Positions 24,814 to 33,300 of a DNA stretch of 64,000 nucleotides are shown piece by piece (the first letter of the stretch is position 1; every line of letters starts with the position of its first letter). A model generated the notes under the pieces. The model was not told the DNA's origin. It searched no databases and saw nothing but the letters and a program-made list of their open reading frames with translations. The stretch comes from Pedobacter sp. SYSU D00535. Its GTDB lineage: Bacteria > Bacteroidota > Bacteroidia > Sphingobacteriales > Sphingobacteriaceae. The stretch is taken from positions 434,001 to 498,000 of the forward strand of contig NZ_JAFEWD010000003.1 of the NCBI RefSeq assembly GCF_017355855.1. Reading direction: 5' to 3'. Both the position numbers and the translations under genes were made by a program.

Positions 24814-26919
24814 TTAGTTCTCGGGGTTGACCAGTTGTGAATTCCGGTATTCAGCAAGCTGCCGGTTAAAGATTTTTGACTGCTCAAGATAATACGCTGC
24901 AAACTCTCTGGTTGGCTCATTCTGATTGATCTGGTACACCAACTCATTGAATGTTGACGGAAGCGTAATCTTACCGGACGCAACGAACGTAGCATCGAAG
25001 TCTTTCACAATACCTGCCTGCGTGTTTGTTTTGACTCCTTCTGATACCAAAAGAGCCTTGGCTGAATTGATAAAGCCTGTATATGCATGGTAAATTGAAT
25101 CCGCATAATCTTCCGCCTGAAACGAATCCTCGCTCCATTGAAGCCGCTCTTCAGCTTCATATAGAAGCGTAGCCACCAGGTCAATTAGTACGCTGGCACA
25201 TTCACCTACCCCAATTTCTGGTTTATAAGGCTCGTTTTGTTCCCAATCGATGAAGTCATCTTCAGTGATATTCTCTTGTTTGCCAATAGGGTTCAACAAA
25301 TCGTAGAAATAGATTTTTCCTTGTCTGTTGTAGTACTCGTTGAAGAGTTCGCCTTCTTGCGCATTGGCAAAATAGTCGTCCAGAAGGGTCCGCAATACCT
25401 GCGGGCCTCGCTTACTGGGTACTTTAATGATTTTCTCGGAAGCAACGCCTCCTCCATTTCCAGTCGGACCACCACCTAGTAAAACCTGTAATGCAGGAGC
25501 TACCAGCTTCCCAATTTTCATACTTGACCCGTGGAAACCAATTGCCGCCATGGCATGCTGGCCGCAGGAGTTGATACAACCGCTGATCTTAATAGTGATA
25601 TCTTTGTTGAAAATTAAATCCGGGTATTCATTTAAGATAACTCTTTCCAGCTCTCTGGTGATACCGGTACTGTTGGAGATACCCAGGTTACAAGTGTCAG
25701 TTCCGGGGCAGGAAGTTACGTCAATTACACTTTCGAAGCCTGGAGCAGCAAGGTTCAGTTCGTTTAGTTTCTCAAATACGTATGGCAAACTTTCTTCTTT
25801 TACAAAGCGAAGCATAATGCCCTGGGTATTGGTAAGTCTGATATCATCCGCCGCCACCTCTGACACAAGAGCAGCCAGTTTGCGGGCAATTGGTGTTTTG
25901 ATATCTCCGTTTTGTACTCTGATGCCTACTGAAACGTATCCCTGTTGTTTCTGTGGATAAATGTTAGTTTTTAACCACTGTTCGTACTGCGCAGGAGCAG
26001 TAATTTCTACCACCGGTACAGAAACAGTAGGTAATACAGGCTGAGCAACCTCTCTGTTTATTTTAAATACTTTGGATTTTAACGCAAGGCGTTCTTTTTC
26101 TGCAAGCTCCAGAAAAGCTTCAGCGCCCATGTCCTGGATCAGATATTTAAGTCTTGCTTTATGTCGTTTTGTGCGCTCACCGTAACGATCAAAGATTCTG
26201 ATAACGGACTCAGCGAAAGGAATGATTAGATCTTCATGCAGAAACTCTGTAACAGGGACTGCAATATGAGGTTGGGAACCAAGCCCTCCGCCTAATACTA
26301 CTTTAAATCCGCGAACTTCTTCGCCATCTACCACTTTGATCTTAGGAACAAAACCAAGGTCGTGCATGAACGCAAAAGCAGAGTCTTTTTCAGAAGAAGA
26401 AAAGGCTATTTTAAACTTACGGCCCATGTCCTGCGAGATCGGGTTTCTAAGCAGATATTCGAAAAATGCATGGGCATAAGGAGTTACATCGAAAGGTTCT
26501 TCCGGATCAACGCCAGCCATTGCAGAGCCGGTTACGTTCCTTACCGTGTTACCACAAGCTTCCCTTAAGGTGATTGAGTCCTTTTCAAGCTCTGTCCAAA
26601 GCTCAGGCGTGCGGTCTAAGCTGACAAAGTGAATCTGTATATCCTGACGTGTTGTTATATGTAGATTTCCTGTTGCGTACTCGTCCGAAACATCAGATAT
26701 TTTTAATAGCTGGCGAGTGGTTACTTTACCGTAAGGTAGTTTTATACGCACCATCTGAACCCCCTGCTGACGCTGCCCATACACACCACGGGCCAGACGC
26801 AAGCTCCGGAACTTTTCCTCATGAATCTTGCCTTCTCTGAATAACCTGATCTTTTTCTCAAGCTCTATAATATCCTTTTGTACGATCGGGTTTTCCAGTT
26901 CAGTTCTAAAACCTTGCAT
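24814..26919 (-). CDS. Siroheme sulfite/nitrite reductase with C-terminal HEPN domain
   Basis: 701 residues. Two ferredoxin-like half domains and two 4Fe-4S/siroheme domains cover about 1-560. Cluster ligands are Cys404 and Cys410 (CPGTDTC) and Cys448 and Cys452 (GCINSCG). An arginine/lysine-rich substrate region lies near 85-130 (TTRQDIQIHF, RNVTGSAMAG). The last 125 residues (about 575-701) form a separate helical domain resembling HEPN (DYADSIYHAYTGFINSAKALL), a tail found in Bacteroidota reductases of this kind. The enzyme should reduce sulfite to sulfide for cysteine synthesis; nitrite reduction cannot be excluded, but the fused siroheme/TauE neighbour favours sulfite. It is the first gene of the minus-strand unit. 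Confidence 0.9.
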   Translation of the reverse strand: MQGFRTELENPIVQKDIIELEKKIRLFREGKIHEEKFRSLRLARGVYGQRQQGVQMVRIKLPYGKVTTRQLLKISDVSDEYATGNLHITTRQDIQIHFVSLDRTPELWTELEKDSITLREACGNTVRNVTGSAMAGVDPEEPFDVTPYAHAFFEYLLRNPISQDMGRKFKIAFSSSEKDSAFAFMHDLGFVPKIKVVDGEEVRGFKVVLGGGLGSQPHIAVPVTEFLHEDLIIPFAESVIRIFDRYGERTKRHKARLKYLIQDMGAEAFLELAEKERLALKSKVFKINREVAQPVLPTVSVPVVEITAPAQYEQWLKTNIYPQKQQGYVSVGIRVQNGDIKTPIARKLAALVSEVAADDIRLTNTQGIMLRFVKEESLPYVFEKLNELNLAAPGFESVIDVTSCPGTDTCNLGISNSTGITRELERVILNEYPDLIFNKDITIKISGCINSCGQHAMAAIGFHGSSMKIGKLVAPALQVLLGGGPTGNGGGVASEKIIKVPSKRGPQVLRTLLDDYFANAQEGELFNEYYNRQGKIYFYDLLNPIGKQENITEDDFIDWEQNEPYKPEIGVGECASVLIDLVATLLYEAEERLQWSEDSFQAEDYADSIYHAYTGFINSAKALLVSEGVKTNTQAGIVKDFDATFVASGKITLPSTFNELVYQINQNEPTREFAAYYLEQSKIFNRQLAEYRNSQLVNPEN

Positions 26920-27122
26920 TTCCTATAGAATTAATAGTTTATCTTGCAATATTACGAATTAAAACTTTTTTGTTGAAATCAAATTTAAAAAGCCCGGCAC
27001 TTATGACAGAGAACTTACGTGGCATTTCTAACTTCTATCCCCGGCGGAGGAAACCAGCCTTTTCAAATGTGGATAACCTAAGCTGTTCAAGATCAGTTTT
27101 AAGTTTTATTCTTCTTGTTCCT

Positions 27123-27155
27123 TTTGTTGCTTTATCCACAATTGGTGTATCTTTA
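27123..27155 (+). promoter_or_regulatory. Possible promoter of the 2OG-oxygenase gene
   Basis: TTTG (27123-27126), 21 nt, TATCTTTA (27148-27155). It differs from TANNTTTG only in the last base and the spacing is at the long end. It lies 16 nt upstream of the ATG, so the leader would be very short. Confidence 0.35.
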
Positions 27156-27171
27156 GGCTTTAACACAGACT

Positions 27172-28134
27172 ATGGCAGAGGTAAATATCCCACGACTAGA
27201 TCTTAATAATTATCTTATTGGATCTCCGGATCAAAAGAAGAAGTTTTCGGACGAAATAGGGAAGGCGTTTAACGACACGGGTTTCGTCACTATCGCGAAT
27301 CACGGTTTGACGCAGTCGCTTATTGACGAGTTATATGGTGAGGTGAAAAAGTTTTTCGAGCTTCCTGATGAGACAAAAGCAAAGTATGAGAAACCTGAAT
27401 TGGCTGGACAACGTGGTTATACAAGCAAGGGAAAAGAGAAGGCGAAAGATTCCAAAACACCCGATTTGAAGGAGTTCTGGCAACGCGGGCAAACGGTTAC
27501 GGATGGCGATCCTATTCAACAAGTTTATCCCGATAATGTGCAGGTCGAAGAGCTGCCTCGATTCAACGAGGTTACGCGGGAAGTTTATGAGCGACTTGAG
27601 TACGCCGGGAGACACCTGCTAAAGGCCATAGCAGTTTACCTGGGCTTAAACGAAGATTATTTTGAGGAAAAAGTTCACAATGGAAATTCCATTTTAAGAG
27701 CGATCCATTATTTCCCTCTAGAAAATCCGGATGCCTTGCCTCCTGATGCGGTTCGAGCAGGAGCTCACGAGGACATCAACTTAATCACTTTGTTGATAGG
27801 CGCCAGTGCTGACGGGTTGGAAGTGCTTACACGAAACGGCGACTGGTATCCCGTTAAGGCAAAGGTGGAGGATATCGTAGTGAACGTGGGCGACATGCTG
27901 CAACGTCTGACAAACAACAAGCTGAAATCAACAACACACCGGGTTGTTAATCCTCCAAGGGAACTGATGAAGACATCGCGCTACTCGGTACCTTTCTTCC
28001 TGCACCCTAAGGGAGATATGGACCTTACTTGTCTTGATATTTGTATTGATGAACAACATCCGAAGGCTTATTCGGATATGACTGCAGGAGAGTATTTGGA
28101 CGAACGTTTGCGGGAGATCGGTTTGAAGAAGTAG
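27172..28134 (+). CDS. Isopenicillin-N-synthase-like 2-oxoglutarate/Fe(II) oxygenase
   Basis: 320 residues. N-terminal DIOX_N-type segment (VNIPRLDLNNYL, then GFVTIANHGL) and the double-stranded beta-helix with the iron triad His199 and Asp201 (AHEDINL) and His256 (TTHRVVN). Arg270 and Ser272 (RYSVPFF) match the RxS pair that binds the 2-oxoglutarate carboxylate. Bacterial members hydroxylate or desaturate small molecules; the substrate is unknown. No biosynthetic cluster surrounds it, so a primary-metabolism or detoxification role is as likely as antibiotic synthesis. Divergent from the sulfite reductase gene with a 252-nt gap. A short hydrophobic ORF in that gap on the plus strand overlaps this start and I do not regard it as a gene. 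Confidence 0.9.
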   Translation: MAEVNIPRLDLNNYLIGSPDQKKKFSDEIGKAFNDTGFVTIANHGLTQSLIDELYGEVKKFFELPDETKAKYEKPELAGQRGYTSKGKEKAKDSKTPDLKEFWQRGQTVTDGDPIQQVYPDNVQVEELPRFNEVTREVYERLEYAGRHLLKAIAVYLGLNEDYFEEKVHNGNSILRAIHYFPLENPDALPPDAVRAGAHEDINLITLLIGASADGLEVLTRNGDWYPVKAKVEDIVVNVGDMLQRLTNNKLKSTTHRVVNPPRELMKTSRYSVPFFLHPKGDMDLTCLDICIDEQHPKAYSDMTAGEYLDERLREIGLKK

Positions 28135-28167
28135 AATTAAAAAAGTATTTGTTTAAACATTGAAACT

Positions 28168-28203
28168 ATAAAATCCGTTTGTCACTTGGCAGCGGATTTT
28201 TTG
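28168..28203 (+). terminator. Terminator after the 2OG oxygenase
   Basis: AAAATCCG (28170-28177) pairs with CGGATTTT (28193-28200) around a 15-nt loop, followed by TTTG. A-rich and T-rich flanks; acceptable intrinsic terminator. Confidence 0.65.
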
Positions 28204-28291
28204 TTTCGAAAGATCTTTTTGCCCTGCGAGAAAAGATTATTCTTTTTTTGCGATAGAAGCTTATATCCTGCCATAACATTTATTTGTTTTT

Positions 28292-29944
28292 ATGATCGAT
28301 ATTAAAAATGTATTCAGCTACCCAATAGACGAACGGTATACTAAGAGAGTAGCTTACTTTTCTATGGAATTTGCTGTAGACCAAGCGCTGAAAATTTACA
28401 GTGGCGGCCTGGGTTTTTTGGCCGGGAGTCATCTGCGCAGCGCCTACGAGTTAAAGCAAAACCTGATAGGAATTGGAATGCTATGGAAATATGGCTACTA
28501 TGATCAGGAGCGCGACACCAATGCAAATATGAAATCCTCCTATGTCGAAAAAAATTATTCTTTTTTGGAGGATACCGGAATTGTCTTCACTGTTCCTGTT
28601 CATAATTCACCTGTGCATGTTAAAGCCTTTTTACTCAGACCAGAAGTTTTTGGCTCTGCTCCGTTATTCCTGCTAAGTACCGATCTGCCGGAAAACGACA
28701 GTCTGGCCCGCACCATCACTCACCGGCTTTACGATTCGAATGAACAAACACGCATTGCGCAGTCGATTATTCTGGGCACAGGAGGGGCAATGCTACTGGA
28801 CATCCTGAACTATGATACCGAGGTGTATCATATGAATGAGGGACATTCGTTATCCTTGAATTTTTATCTCTACTCTAAGTTCCGAAGTCTGGAAGAAGTA
28901 AAAAAACGCGTCGTATTTACGACGCATACACCGGAAGCGGCAGGAAACGAAGAGCATTCTTTCGGAATTTTGAAGGATATGGGTTTCTTTTATCACCTGC
29001 AAGAGCATGAAGTAAGACACTTGCTTGGAATTGATAGCTGGAACCTCAATTATACCTTGGCTGCTTTGAAGTTTGCCCGTCGCGCTAATGCAGTATCCGC
29101 GATGCATGGAGACGTATCAAGAGATATGTGGAACGGCAATAGCGGAATTTGTGAGATCATCTCGATAACTAACGCTCAAAATAAAACGTATTGGGCTGAT
29201 CCTGTTTTGGATCGGGCAATTGCAGCGGATGATGATACTGTTATCCTAGAAAGGAAAAGAGAGCTAAAGCGGATGCTTTTTAAAGAAGTGGCCAATCAGA
29301 CCGGGAAGCTTTTTGATGAAAACGTCCTGACTGTAGTTTGGGCGCGGAGATTTGCAGCCTACAAAAGAGCTGACTTATTAATGTACAACTGGGGACGGTT
29401 TCTTTCCCTGATCAACAATGCCAAATATCCAATACAGGTTATCTGGGCCGGTAAACCTTATCCGGAAGACTACGGAGCTATTGGTCTTTACAACCATATT
29501 ATCAACCGCGTGAAGCCTATTCGAAACTGTGCTGTCCTGACCGGATACGAACTCGGGCTTTCAGGTCTCCTCAAAAAAGGGTCTGACGTTTGGTTAAACA
29601 ACCCGCGGCTTTACAGGGAGGCTTCTGGTACAAGTGGTATGACCGCGGCAATGAACGGTAGTATTAATCTGTCTATCCCTGATGGATGGATCCCCGAATT
29701 TGCGAAAGACAAAGAGAATTTGTTCTTAATTCCGACGGCTAATCAGGAACTTTATCAGGAGGAAAAAGACAAGGAAGAAGCAATGAATTTGGTGGATATT
29801 TTAGAAAAAGAAGTGCTGCCGATGTATTATGTCAATCAAAGCGGCTGGTTGTCTATGTTAAAGCGCGCAGCTCGCGACGTGAGCCCTGCCTTCGAAGCCG
29901 GACGGATGGCCGAGGAATACTATCAGAAAATGTATAATTATTAA
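28292..29944 (+). CDS. Short alpha-glucan phosphorylase-like protein (glycosyltransferase 35 type), PLP lysine absent
   Basis: 550 residues, the length of the short bacterial alpha-glucan phosphorylase branch. Family motifs are clear: KRVAYFSMEFA, SGGLGFLAGSHLRSA, a conserved HMNEGHS, RRFAAYKRADLL and GKPYPED in the nucleotide-sugar/phosphate half, and a C-terminal EASGTSGMTAAMNGS. In phosphorylases this last loop reads GTGNMK or GTSGMK, and the Lys holds PLP. Here residue 451 is Thr (codon ACC). Without the Lys a classical PLP-dependent phosphorolysis is doubtful; the protein may be a glucosyltransferase acting without PLP or may bind glucan as a regulator (inference). Single gene between two terminators, with no glycogen cluster around it. 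Confidence 0.8.
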   Translation: MIDIKNVFSYPIDERYTKRVAYFSMEFAVDQALKIYSGGLGFLAGSHLRSAYELKQNLIGIGMLWKYGYYDQERDTNANMKSSYVEKNYSFLEDTGIVFTVPVHNSPVHVKAFLLRPEVFGSAPLFLLSTDLPENDSLARTITHRLYDSNEQTRIAQSIILGTGGAMLLDILNYDTEVYHMNEGHSLSLNFYLYSKFRSLEEVKKRVVFTTHTPEAAGNEEHSFGILKDMGFFYHLQEHEVRHLLGIDSWNLNYTLAALKFARRANAVSAMHGDVSRDMWNGNSGICEIISITNAQNKTYWADPVLDRAIAADDDTVILERKRELKRMLFKEVANQTGKLFDENVLTVVWARRFAAYKRADLLMYNWGRFLSLINNAKYPIQVIWAGKPYPEDYGAIGLYNHIINRVKPIRNCAVLTGYELGLSGLLKKGSDVWLNNPRLYREASGTSGMTAAMNGSINLSIPDGWIPEFAKDKENLFLIPTANQELYQEEKDKEEAMNLVDILEKEVLPMYYVNQSGWLSMLKRAARDVSPAFEAGRMAEEYYQKMYNY

Positions 29945-29966
29945 GATCTTTTTATCAGGACCCAGT

Positions 29967-29999
29967 AAAAAAGCTTCTTATTTAAGAAGCTTTTTTTAT
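29967..29999 (+). terminator. Terminator after the phosphorylase-like gene
   Basis: AAAAAAGCTTCTTA and TAAGAAGCTTTTTTT form a long A/T-capped stem (AAGCTTCTTA with TAAGAAGCTT). Strong bidirectional-type terminator. Confidence 0.85.
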
Positions 30000-30351
30000 T
30001 TAGGGCAATAGAATTAACCTCCATCTTCTTTTATTTCCACTGTTTGTAATAGTATTAATTCATGGTAAAATAATAAAACCTTTATTTAACCATGTCGTAT
30101 AAGCTGCCAACGATTAAGCCTATTTAATAATTATTAGTAGTTATAGTCACCAAATTGCCGGACCAATTGGTACAGCCTTTATAAGCTAAACGCCTCTCAA
30201 TTGCTTCCGGAAGATTACGCTCATAGCGAAATCTCCTTTGTTTGACCACCTAAACATTATTGATAAGCACATCTCTGCAAAGAGAGATGTGTGCCGGCTG
30301 GCGGGGCTTTTTCTTGAAGAAATAATCTAACATCACAATAATTACTGCTCA
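30000..30351. other. 350-nt intergenic leader before the giant surface protein
   Basis: No ORF I can support. It holds a perfect 10-nt palindrome ACCAATTGGT (30162-30171) and a hairpin at 30268-30291. No tRNA, riboswitch or exact TTTG-N19-TANNTTTG promoter was found. The length suggests a long untranslated leader or distant promoter for the T9SS protein gene. Confidence 0.5.
30268..30291 (+). other. Leader hairpin upstream of the giant protein gene
   Basis: CACATCTCT (30268-30276), loop GCAAAG, AGAGATGTG (30283-30291): a perfect 9-bp stem, followed by a G/C-rich stretch and TTTTTC at 30309-30314. It could act as an attenuator or mRNA-stability element 60 nt before the start codon. Confidence 0.5.
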
Positions 30352-33300
30352 ATGCACTGTAATGTAATTGATATTAAAAAAAACAGTTCCTTTTTTCGAA
30401 ATACTTTTTTCCCTCCCTTCCTTCTATTAATCTGTTTGCTTGTCAGTTTTTCGGGTTTAACAGCGGCAGAACGACATTGGGTGGGAACGGCCTCCGACAG
30501 TAATTGGGATAACACGAATAACTGGTCTACGACGGCTGGTGGACCAGGAGGGGCAAGTCTGCCGGGGGCTGCAGACGATGTCTACTTCAACCCGCAAAAC
30601 TCATACAATTGCTGGATCGGTTCTGCTATTAACGTTGCAAGTATCAATATCAGAGCGGGCTATACTGCTGTGGTGTCGATAAGTGCTAATATTGAAGTGG
30701 CCGGCACTTTCAAAATGGAAAGTGGAGTCTTTATAGGCAGTGATAACAGTATTACCATTAAGGGAGACTTTTTATTAAGCGGAGGGGCGTTCAACTCTAC
30801 TTCCGGGACGCTCGATCTCTCTGGCAATGCTACTTTTAATTCAGATTTCGTCGCGAACAGTGGCACGGTAAGGTTCAATCTTAAAAATCACAGTACTATT
30901 CAGGGGACAGGTGGTACGATTTCTTTTTACAATGTAATATTCAATAATACAGGCGGGAGCTGGATTAATACCGATCTTTCTTCGGCAACTCCATTTGTGG
31001 TCAATGGGAATCTAGAGTTCGCGGGCACTTACAGAGTTTGGCTGCGATCTGGTATTATTCAGGTGAAAAAGGATATCCTGCTACAAAATACCGGAAATGG
31101 AGGAGGAGGTTCTACAACGATTGAACTAACGGGCAATTCCAATCAGACCATTTACGGGAATGTATTAGAAGGGCGATCGGGACTACCTTCTCTAAAAATA
31201 AACAAGCCTTCCGGTACTCTTTTCCTCATTGGAACTGTGACGCTAGGGGGAGATTTTAGACATCTTTCAGGCAATGTCGATCCAGGTACTTCGCAGGTCT
31301 CGTCTGTTCCTGAGGGTGACATTACCTTTGAAGGGTCCTTCAGCTTTTACAACTTCGCTTACAAACCTGTCTGGAACGGGAATTTTAGTATGTCATCTTC
31401 CACAAATATTACAATTCTTAATGATCTTGTAATCGGCGGACAGTACAATGCTACTTTTCACACAGGGACTCTCACAGCAAAGGGCAATATCTATATCAAT
31501 AATAACGGAGATAATGACTGGGGCTCGGCCACTTTTGTGCTAGCCGGTACAGGCAACCAGACCATTGTTGCGAATAGCCCTTTAAACAAAGGGAAACTGC
31601 CGGGTGTCACAATCAACAAACCTTCGGGCATTCTTACGCTCCCGGGCCTTCTAAATGTTACTGGAAACTGGACCCATATGCAGGGACAACTGGATGTTTC
31701 CAGTAATAATTCTACTGTTGCTTTTTGCGGAAATAACACAATCACCGGAACGCATACCCTTAATCATGTAATTTTCTCGGGGCGTTATTCCAGCAATTAT
31801 TCCTATTCACTCTCATCCGGAACTGTTCTCTCCCTGGCGGGGTCACTATCTCTTGAAGGAGTTGGGAATCTGGGAATAAATGGCGGTGAAATTAGAATTG
31901 GGGGGAATTTAAATGTAAATAATACGGCATTAAGTGGAGGGGGAACTACGCTGTTGACTTTTGTCGGAAGTGGGGATCAGTACATTACTGGTAACGTATC
32001 AAGCAAACAATCGAGGCTTCCCTCTGTGAAAATTGAAAAGCCGTCTGGCAAACTCGTTTTTCCGTCCTTGATGACCGTTTATGGCAACTGGGATTATCAA
32101 TCAGGACTGCTCGACGTTACTACTAATAGCTCCACCGTCATTTTTAACGGTCGACAAAGTTTTCTGGGAAAGTACCACGAGCTAAATAACGTGACCTTTT
32201 TATCGGAAACTAACGAGGAGGTGAATTTTGGAACCAGTCAGGTGGGGGTGAATGGCCATTTAAAGTTTGAAGGAACAACCGGGCTCAATTTATACTCCGG
32301 TAGCAGTACCGCAAGCATTTTCGCCAAGGGCGATATTACGGTATCTAATACTTCTTTTGATGGAAGTGGTACAGCAATTATCGAGATCAGCGGAAGCGGG
32401 AACCAGAATTTTACCGGGAATGCTGTTGCGGCCACGGGCAATTTGTCCTCGATTGTTATTAACAAAGCCTCCGGGACACTCACCCTAAGCAATACTATTT
32501 CTGTTCGTCATAATTGGAAGCATGTCGCCGGATTAGTCGATCCCTCCAATTCTACGGTTGTGTTCGCGAACAGCGCGAATAGCAAGGAACTCAGTACTGC
32601 CGGGATGAATTTTAACAATCTCGTTTGTTATGCCGGTCCCGTTTATCTTAAAACTAATATCAGCCTGATGGGTAATTTGAGTTTCTCAAATGGTACTCTT
32701 TACTCTGATGGGAAGAATATCTCTTTAAAGGGCAACTGGCAGAGCAGTAGCAAAGACAGGTTTGTAGAATCAACGGGCATAGTAACTCTAAACGGAGCAG
32801 GAGCTCAAGTTATTTCTTGTTCTGGCGGCGAAACCTTTACTAATCTGTCGCTAAGCGGCTCTAACTATAAAACCTTTGCGGATAATGTGACCGTCACCAA
32901 CAAACTGACATTCAATGGGGGAATTATTCAAACCGGTAGCAATAAACTTTCAATCTCATCCGGAGCAACGGTGGAGAAGCTAGCTGCAAATTCTTTCGTT
33001 TATGGGAATCTGGAAAAATATATTGCTGCGGGAACTAATATTACTCAAACTTTTGAAGTAGGTAATCTTTCAGAATATACCCCGGCTGTATTGACCTTTC
33101 CTACGGTTTCGAGTCCGGGCACAATTATCGTTAGCGCTATAGACGGCGATCATCCTCAACTCTCGTCGTCAGGGCTTGATATATCAAAGTCGGTCAACTC
33201 CTACTGGGCTTTATCTAACTGGGGAGTATCGCCGTTGCTTTATAATTTGACCCTTCACTTTAATTCAGCTAGTGCTGATCCTGGTGTCGATTACACTAAA

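Noticed and set aside
26970-27206. Plus-strand ORF of 78 codons upstream of the 2OG oxygenase
   Set aside because: It overlaps the oxygenase start in another frame, and the probable promoter lies inside it; no family resemblance.
27172-28134. Antibiotic biosynthesis cluster around the isopenicillin-N-synthase-like gene
   Set aside because: No NRPS, epimerase, acyltransferase or transporter nearby; the family has many non-antibiotic members.
31141-32640. CRISPR-like or mobile repeat
   Set aside because: The repeats are protein-level (about 140 codons), diverged in DNA and in frame; they belong to the surface protein.
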